DNA from: Elysia marginata
Lineage: Eukaryota; Mollusca; Gastropoda; Plakobranchidae
Direction: 5' to 3'
Assembly: GCA_019649035.1 (NCBI GenBank)
Contig: BMAT01005499.1
Coordinates: forward strand, 119,840 to 143,887
Length of the DNA stretch: 24,048 bases
Of the stretch, positions 12,001-21,000 are shown in pieces. Below the pieces are notes generated by a model. The model searched no databases. It was not told the DNA's origin and saw only the letters and a program-made list of their open reading frames with translations. The first letter of the stretch is position 1. The number at the start of each line of letters is the position of its first letter. Both the position numbers and the translations under genes were made by a program.

Positions 12001-15000
12001 TCTTTTTAGAAGGTCAAATCTATGTGGCACAACCAGTCCAATTGAGTCCGGTGCTGCATTTTTACTTTACGAGGTTTCGATATTTTAAATGAAATATTTT
12101 TTTTAAAAGCTTACAAACATAAAACGCAAGAAATCATCTTTTTGGAAACATATTAGAAATCTCTCTTATGATATAAAATAAAGAAAAAAATGACGACAAA
12201 ATCTATTTCTAAAAAGTCGTTTTCTCAAATTAAATTGGTCCACTATCCTACTCAGTTGAACTGGCTGCACACATTTTTACTGTGAGTGTGGGTGTGCACG
12301 GCACCTCCATCACGGCTCAGCCGATTTCCGCGGAACGGTGGATGAAATCTCATCTCTGGTATATATATTTGTTTCGAAACTTTTAGTCTGCAAATCGAAA
12401 ACCTACTAAAAATAGCTAATGGTTTGGTTAAAAAGTTAAAAGTTTGAAGAAGAAAAAAAAAGTTTTAACTGTCTCTTGTTAAATAAACAGCAACACAAGA
12501 ACTAAAAAAAATTACGAGACATTTGATCTGAAAATAATACTGATACCATCGTGATCTGCAGGTTTCAACGGTTCACTGGCAGACAGAGGTCCATGATCTT
12601 GCGTACCAACGCCAGGAACACACAAGAACACAGGAATCAGGAAAAGAAAACACAACACATAAACACAAAAAAATAAACAAGCAAGCAAATAAAGGGGGAG
12701 GGGACGAGAAAAAAAGTAATAACAAGCAGTCCAGAATAAAAAACATCAAAATGCAAGAAAAAAAACAAGCGATGGGCAAGCATGCCTAAAATGAAAAAAA
12801 AAAGGGAAGGGAGAAGCAGATTTAAAGGAAAAAAATTAGCTGAGCCAAATTATGAATGATAAGCTAACAGACTTACGTCTTGAATTTCACTATTGGTCAA
12901 AAGATACTTTTTCTTTATTGTGGCTTACAGAAAGATGTGCATTCATTTATTTCACTTTTTCACAGAAAGAGCTATCATGAAAGGGTGATGGAACTATTCT
13001 TATGCATTAACTTTTTCCTTTCTGGTTTTATTTTTTTTTTTTTTGAAGAGAGGAGGTGTTCATAAAATTTGTTTTATATTTACACTTTTGTCTATATGAA
13101 TTCTTAAACTTGATGAAAACCTGCTAGCTCCTTGATGTTTTATAATGTACGTCATACGTCTTATTTTAATATCACGATGCAGACACGACGTACATTGTAC
13201 ATCCTAATATCAGCCGATTTTCGCCATTCTCCATAACCCGTAGTTGTACAATGGTCGTCATGTTTTGCATTTAACACAAAAGTTATTCAAAATCCAACAT
13301 TATAGTTGGAGTTCAGCGATGTTAAAAATTTAGGAGCAATCTCTCTTTAACCAAAATCTGCGATTGACAAAACCTCCGTTACAAAGGGCTTAAACAACCG
13401 TCCAATAATTTGAAGATCCTGGTAGGAGGGAGTGAATGGAACATAAAATTTGTTACTTTTACTTTTTTAAAGTTTGAAATTGAAAATTTTTTGTAGTTTT
13501 TGGTTTGTAAAAAGGTTATATCAAATATCCAGAGTTAATTTGATTCAGTTTCAAAGGCAAAGCGTACAGTTTAGCTTCTTGCTTTCACCAGCTGTAGCTT
13601 TTTCAGCAACAGCAGTTTCAAACCAGTTAAAGCGAAGTACGTCTTTTTAATATATTTAAAAACTCTGATGTTCACCATCATGTGAAAGCAACTACAAAAA
13701 AATATCTTGAACTATAAATTAGCAGCCCCTTATCAATTTCGGAACTTAACATAATTTCACATGTTCAAAAAAGCAGGTCAATATCGAGGTTCATCTGATC
13801 TACGTCTTAACTCTTAATCAAATCATCAAAGGCGCACATTGTATCATAATATCTACAACACTTGTTATTGGTTTCATGTTGTGAAGTTCTTGACTTAAAA
13901 TGCAAACTTCGCGATAATATGCGAGTGTTTTGAAGAGTATAATACTTATTAAATATTCTACTTTTAAAGTTACAGTGAAAATTCTCAAAAAGAATCATAT
14001 ATATAAACAAATGCTAATTTTTTGCGCTATTTGGAAAAAAAATTTTAAGTAAAAAAAAAATGTCTGGGTGAAGAATTAAGTTTTAAAAAGTCACGATTCA
14101 CCCATGCATGTAATTGTGTATCACTGCAAGTGTAGAAAAAACTTTTCCAAATGCATAAGGTGCTTGAAACATAATAAGGCAATAATATAGCAAAAAACAA
14201 CAGAGATGAGAGCGAGCCAAAAAGTAATGCATATTCTCTCATAGGAAGCAATCTATACGATCTATTTCACAGGTACGAGGGTGAGTAAAAAAGTAGCACA
14301 TATCCTCTCATAGGAAGCAATCTCAATTTTTTGACAGATGTGGGGCAACCAGAGTTAACCTAGCACAAATTGCTCGGATCAGTTTTGAGTTAGAGCCATT
14401 GTATCATACAAAGTTTGAAGATGAATTTTTTTTTCACACACCTTTGAATGGAACATCTCCGATTGCAGAAAAGATATAGAGCAGTTTAAAGTTGTTCAAC
14501 CTCGTATATGGTGCAAAATTCAACTTGATTACAACATGTGAATTCAACGGCTTAGAGGCGACAGTGAGACTGTCACTGGGAATAGCAACACCACACATCC
14601 CCTTGCAGTACACAGAGAAATCAGCCAGAATGGTCATGGCAACTGTTCTATTGAGATAAGCATGGTGTGATGCTCGTTACAGTTTTAAGCTGAGGCATGG
14701 CTGTTAAGTCAATGGGTGTAAACATATAACAGCATGGAGGAAAATGCAAAGATATACAATCCCAATGGTTGCACCCAAGTATTTAAGCAAGGGAAACAAC
14801 TCCTTTGTTTCAATCGGGAAAAAAAAACCCATTAAACCAAACTACTGATTTGGCACCTTCAGACTTTCACCTCTTCTGCTTTCTAAGGTAAAAAAAATTG
14901 ATTGATACTACCGTTATGACAACAATGAGGAACTCAATCACATCATATCAGCTGTAAAAACTTGGCTCAGATAGCCTACGTTGCCTCACATAATAATGGA

Positions 15001-18000
15001 CGGTAGCTATCCAAAGAGATCAAGACTTAGATGGAGAGATGTTCGTCTGATCCTTTGACACAACACATCGCTTTAGTTTGAGGTATACAGTACGGCCATT
15101 CCAATGACCTTATAAAAATTGCAATGAAGGAAAAATGCATTACTGTTTTACTCACCCTGGAAGTAAATATAAAACCCATGCACATCCATACAGATTTTAT
15201 GACATTACAAATTCATACAGGTTTTAAAATCTTTCAACTAAAAAGCAGGGATGCAAGCACCTCATGCACAAAAAGCAGGAAAATTTTAACATTCCTAACA
15301 GCTTTCCCTATAGAATCTTTGATAGATCAACAAAAAAAAAGGTAGCTAAAACTACACTGAAACTTAGTGCTAAGGCCTACACAGCTGTACGACGCAAAAG
15401 AAATGTTTGATTTTCTATAAAGGTAAAGTTGTGAGGTTTTCTTACACGATTTAAGTCTTAACTTTTTTAAATGTTCCTTTTTTTTTGGCTAAAGAAAACT
15501 GCTAAAAAATTGGAATTCCTGCAAAAATCGGAAAACTTGCATCCCTGAAAAAGAGTGCAAGACACATATGAGGAGCAGACAGGCAAAGCTAAGCGTCAGT
15601 TACAAAATGCTCAATTGATGAGTGTTACAGAGTTTTACTGATACACTTTAATCTTTGTTGATGCTTTGAAGGTTTTACTTTCAACGAGCACTATCTTGGG
15701 CTATACATAAGTTTAGAGACACATTTTATCACCACTCTAAAGATAAAAAATTAAGCTTTCCTATTGTACCAAATACATGATAAGTAACTTTTTTTGGCCG
15801 CAGCAGGGCTTTGCCTGGCGTCTCATCCCATGAAGGGTTCCTTGATAAAACGCACTACATGACATCATAAATAGCCGGGAAAATGGGGCAACTGTAAGAC
15901 AATACAGAAACATGCTGTTTCCACATTAGATCTCAAAGTTTAAAAAAAAAAGAAATGGATCTAACATTTTTTGTCACAAAACCCTTCATTTCGAACCACA
16001 ATACATTTTGCTTTTTACGTCAGAACTAACCGTATGGCGCTGCCTGTTTTGGGGGAGCAGTGCTAAGAATCATTCCCTGGTGATAATCCGGTTCTTGAGC
16101 ATCTGAAAATATACCCCAATTATTGATCAAACTTTAACTCAGCTTCTTAACAGTGAAGGAGGAAGGGGAGGAGGGGTTCTACATTTCAAGCAAGGATAAG
16201 CTAATTTTAACTTACACCATCGCTTTCAGCGTCACTAAAAACGTAGGAGTCAATGTGAACTTTTGAATTAATATCGTGGTATCCATGGCAACGCCGCCAA
16301 AATGGATTTTCCCCCGTAAATTGCTATATTTCAAAAGTCTTGATGAAAAACTCAACGAAAAATTTAAACAAAAAAATGCTCTATTTCTTTGTTCCTCACA
16401 CCAATCACGACGCAATATTTTGGAGAATTCATTTAATTAGTCTCACAGGAGTAGGGATTTTAGTGAGTAAAAAGTGTACTTTGAGAAATTGAAAGTAAAA
16501 CATTTAAAATGACAAACATTCCTCAAAATATTATATGTAAACTAAGATCTGGCTGCCCCTGTTTTGTATTCAGATTTTTTTTCTTTGAAGTCTCCTTTCT
16601 CTTTAGAGCCATTTTCCTGGGCTCGCAACTAGATTTCCGTTTATAGGCTATATTTTGCAGCAGCAAGCCTTTTTTTTTTCGAACAACCTATACCTCAATC
16701 TTGCCTCTGCCAGGCCTACCCTCTTATCCTTATCACCCCCTCATCTTGAGCCAGAAGCAATCTTTTTTAACAAGGAGAGATTTTTTGTCCACTATTCTAG
16801 GTTTATTTATATTTCTAGGCAAGTAATATTACAAAAATCATAGAAAAAGGCCTCAACAAGATGTCAGAATGTGAACTAAAAATAGAATATTGCATCTAGA
16901 GTGAGTATGCCAAGCTAGTTAGGCCGAGGCACTTGGCCGGAGTGTGTGTGTCAACTGGGTGAACTTAGGTAGCAGACGCGACCAATACCAAAAGATATCA
17001 GCTCTAAACCGCTCAAACTGCTTGCAAGAAGCCGTCAATAACCTAGGTGAATTTTAGGGCAATTTTTGATTACCCTGTCTAACTGAAGTATTGATTTAGA
17101 GAGCAGAAAAAATGCTTAAAACTATCAGGTCGTAGTTTATTTTTGTGCACAAACATGGTTCAACTTACTAAAAAAAAAACACAAATGGGCAATTCGATTA
17201 TTTTGAGATTTTCATGACCCGCTACCCTCGTTAAATGTTTAAGAAAAAAAACCGATAAAATAACTTTCAACACTGATATAATCACAAACGCAGGATTTCA
17301 AAGCTGGTGTTGACAGAATGCTGATACAGTTGTGGGCATTGCAAGCGAAGCATTTGAAAAATTGCTAAAAAAAAAAGATATAGGGAAAAAGCAAAAGAGA
17401 AGGGGGGATAAGGAGCGTCTGTAAAGTCCTACAGACCTGGGCCTTCAGCCTTAGCGTGTTGACTGTCAGCTGATGAGGAAGACGCACGGCGTTCTTGAGA
17501 CCGATCTGAGAGGCATTTTGTTAACTTGTTTAATAGCTTCTTCAAGTAGAGGTGAAATAATACAACTAAAGCCCTCTATATTTAAAATACATCGCTATAC
17601 TCTTATTTACAAAAAAATTGTCTAAACTTGCAATAAAGCACAAAAAAAAGAAGAATACTTGTAGCAATTAGCAAAAATCCCTCTAAGCCTTTCTGCTAAC
17701 ATGCTGTTTCAGTTGTATAGGATTCTATACAACTGAAACAGCATGTTAGCAGAAAGGCTTAGAGGGATTTCAGTTGTATGGTTTCAACAAGAGTAGCTGA
17801 ACTTTTCTGATGTCAATCCGAGTGAGATTTAATCTATAAGGCTAGCACACAACGATTTACATTCTAGCGTGTTTTTTAGAAAATATTTTAAAGACAATAC
17901 TATGTGAAAATAAAATGGCGTTTAAAACCCGTTGTCTGTTAATGCAATAGGTTTACTTTGAAGATAAACTTTTTATTTAGCTCTATAGTTTTTTAGTTCT

Positions 18001-21000
18001 AGATGTGAATTTGTTTATAAAAGTAAGAAATTTACCAAAATAAGACCCTAAAATCTAGGTCTAGATTACATTAGCCACTATAGTATTTTGGGGTGTTGTC
18101 TTCTAGAATAGGGACGCTACTCTTGCTTTACCTTTAATCTCATTCCCTATCCTTAGTTCAAACTTTGTCATTCAAATGAATAAAAAAAGAAACAGAAAAA
18201 CACAAACACCCATACCTCTCTTGGACCTAAACATATTAGTGATGGATTTTCCGCCAGATTTCTTGCAGAAGTACACAATACCGCAGATGATAAGAATGAC
18301 AACTATAATCCCAATGATCGTCCCCACAGGGGAGCTTCCTTTAGATCGGTGGTGCTCTCTACACAGACATGAAGAAGTAGAAAATAATTTTGTTTAAGTT
18401 TCACTATGCAATGGCATAAGGAAAATAGAAGAGAAAAAAAAACAGCTCAGCATTTTGTGTGTAGTCCTACATACAGGGCGTACATTTCTCATTGCTTGCG
18501 CACTTGACTTTCAAAAAAGTGAACAAAAGGGAAAGAGGCATGCTGACGTTACTCTGAGTGCAGATATGGCAAACACAATTGCTTTCCTCTTATGTTACTA
18601 TTATTTTTTTATACACAAAAGAATTTGCCCTGCATGTAAGTTTGATAAATCTGTAAAATCACAAATCTTCTATCTTTGTACTGGTGCTGAAGAGTCAGAA
18701 GTGTTTTTGGATCTTAACTCAATCCAGTAAAATCCAAAAATTTGGTTGAAAAGAATGGTCAGCTTGATTTGAAAGCCCTTAGTTGTTTGTTTTTTTATAA
18801 CTTAAACTTGTGATTTTCGAGCAGACAGAAAAGACAGATCATTTCAACAACCACATTAAGTTTGGACAGCTTTGTTACATTCGATTTCGATTGTTTTGTA
18901 CAGTGATGTTCACCTAACTCAAACTTATATAACTCAAATTTATGGATGACTCGAATATATATTTTAAAATCCCAACAAGCCTTTATTTTTTCCCTTTAAC
19001 TCTGATGTATCCTAAACTAAATAAGCTGTTTCTCAGCCCTGCAACTTAAGCGCACAACACTGTATACGAATTAGTTTCCTTTTCATAATAAAAAAACGTT
19101 TTTTAAAATTTTCAAGACAATTTTAATATCTTTAAACATCTTAACCTCCCCCCCCCCCCCCCTTTAAATATTAGCTTTCACTATTTTTATTTGGAAAGAA
19201 TTTGTGACCATGAAAAAAAGATATTACGAATGTGATTTTTGGTATGATGAAACAGAACTAGAAGAGAAGATACGCATAATATCTCTAGGTGGGTAGGAGG
19301 GTAGGTAGGTAGGAAACAGAACTACAAGACAACATACACATAATATCTCTAGGTAGGTAGGTAGGTAGGTAGGAAACAGAACTACAAGAGAACATACCCA
19401 TAACGTCTCTAGGTAGGTAGGAAACAGAACTACAAGAGAACATGTATACGCATAATATCTTTAGGTAGGTAGGTTGGTAGGAAACAGAACTACAAGAGAA
19501 CATATGCATAATATCACTAGGTAGGTAGGTAGGAAACAGAACTACAAGAGAACATAAGCATAATATCTCTAGGTAGGTAGGTAGGTAGGAAACAGAACTA
19601 CAAGACAACATACACATAATATCTCTAGGTAGGTAGGTAGGTAGGTAGGAAACAGAACTACAAGATAACATACGCATAATATCTCTAGGTAGTTAGGAAA
19701 CAGAACTACAAGAGAACATATGCATAATACATACGCATAATATCTCTAGGTAGGTAGGAAACAGAACTACAAGACAACATACGCATAATATCTCTAGGTG
19801 GGTAGGTGGGTAGGAAACATAACTACAAGAGAACATGTATACGCATAATATCTCTAGGTAGGTAGGTAGGTAGGAAACAGAACTACAAGAGAACATGTAC
19901 ACATACGCATAATATCTCTCTTTAGGTAGGTAAGTAGGCAGGGATGCAAGTGGCTCATGCTCAAAAAGCACGAAAATTTTTCACTCAGAATAGGTGCGCT
20001 TATATATAGAACTTTTGATGGACCAATTCAAAGAGATAGATACAACTCTGTTCAACTACAAGTACCTACACAGCTATACAACTAAAACGAAGTGTCATGA
20101 CTTTTTCAAATTTTCCTGCTTTTTTAGTTAAAGAAAACAGCTAAAAAAATCGGAATTCCTGCAAAAATCGGAAAACTTGCAACCCTGAGTAGGTTGGTAG
20201 GTAGGAAACAGAACTACAAGAGAACATACGCATAATATCTCTGTGCTGTGGCTTTGTCACAACAGTATTCTCCACGTTCCGGACCACAGCAGTATTTGTC
20301 TGTCTCGTTTAAGCCAGGAAGGGGACAAATAAAATGTTCATATCTCTTTCCTTCACTTTCGAAAGTTGTGTTGGTGCAGATGATCGGCACTGAAAAAGGC
20401 AGAAGTTTTGATGAGTTTTGATACATACAGAAAATTTGTCATAAAAGCTGGATTATTTTTTTTAATCAATATCCTAGGTACTTGTACATGAGGTTCAAAA
20501 ATGAAAACATGAGTTAAATATCTTAAACATAAATACCGTACAAACATAGGATTGAATGTTTAAAAATAGGAAGTTTAAATATTTTTGTACTTAAGTTCAA
20601 ATCCATATATTTTTTCATTTTTTACAATTTTACAAATAATGTGTGTGGGGGGTTGGTGGGTGGGGGGGAAAAGAATGAGAGAGATGCAAAGATGATGCAT
20701 AGAAGGAAGAGTTTACTTTAATAGAAATTTAGTCTAGTTAGTTCTATGAAGTATGAAGAATAAAATACATCTTTTTCAATGCCTGAATGCAAAAATAATG
20801 AGAAATTATTCAAGATTGTGAGAAAAGCACCGGCTTACTTTGGTTGTAAAGACGATGATGTCTCGGTCTCGCAAGGTACATAGCACCCCCAAATATAAGA
20901 CCAGCCATAGCTGCCCTTCGCCAAGTGCTTTTAGTGTACGGGCTGCTTCCTTTAAGAATGCGCCCTGAGAGGGCTACATTGTTGTAGTTTTTTGCCTTGT

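Larger units (their letters stand above)
11326..14204 (-). other. Intron 6, central part
   Basis: AT-rich intron with the fold-back block at 11575-11745, a less AT-rich patch at about 12285-12350 (CACGGCTCAGCCGATTTCCG, likely a transposon fragment) and the piggyBac-like copy at 13123-13393. No convincing exon was found between exons 6 and 7. Confidence 0.55.

Noticed and set aside
15124-15345. 73-codon plus-strand frame
   Set aside because: Runs into the CAGGG MITE; low-complexity Lys/Thr/Ile content and no domain.
17675-17770. microRNA precursor
   Set aside because: Perfect 46-bp pairing and 4-base loop are unlike animal pre-miRNAs; the flanking duplicate points to a template switch.
19285-19971. 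Minus-strand open frames of 130 and 92 codons with repeated SCSSVSYLPTYL
   Set aside because: They are translations of the minisatellite unit; the frame changes between units and the region is intronic.
19249-20243. CRISPR array
   Set aside because: Units are directly adjacent and similar throughout with nested TAGG runs, no unique spacers, in an animal intron.
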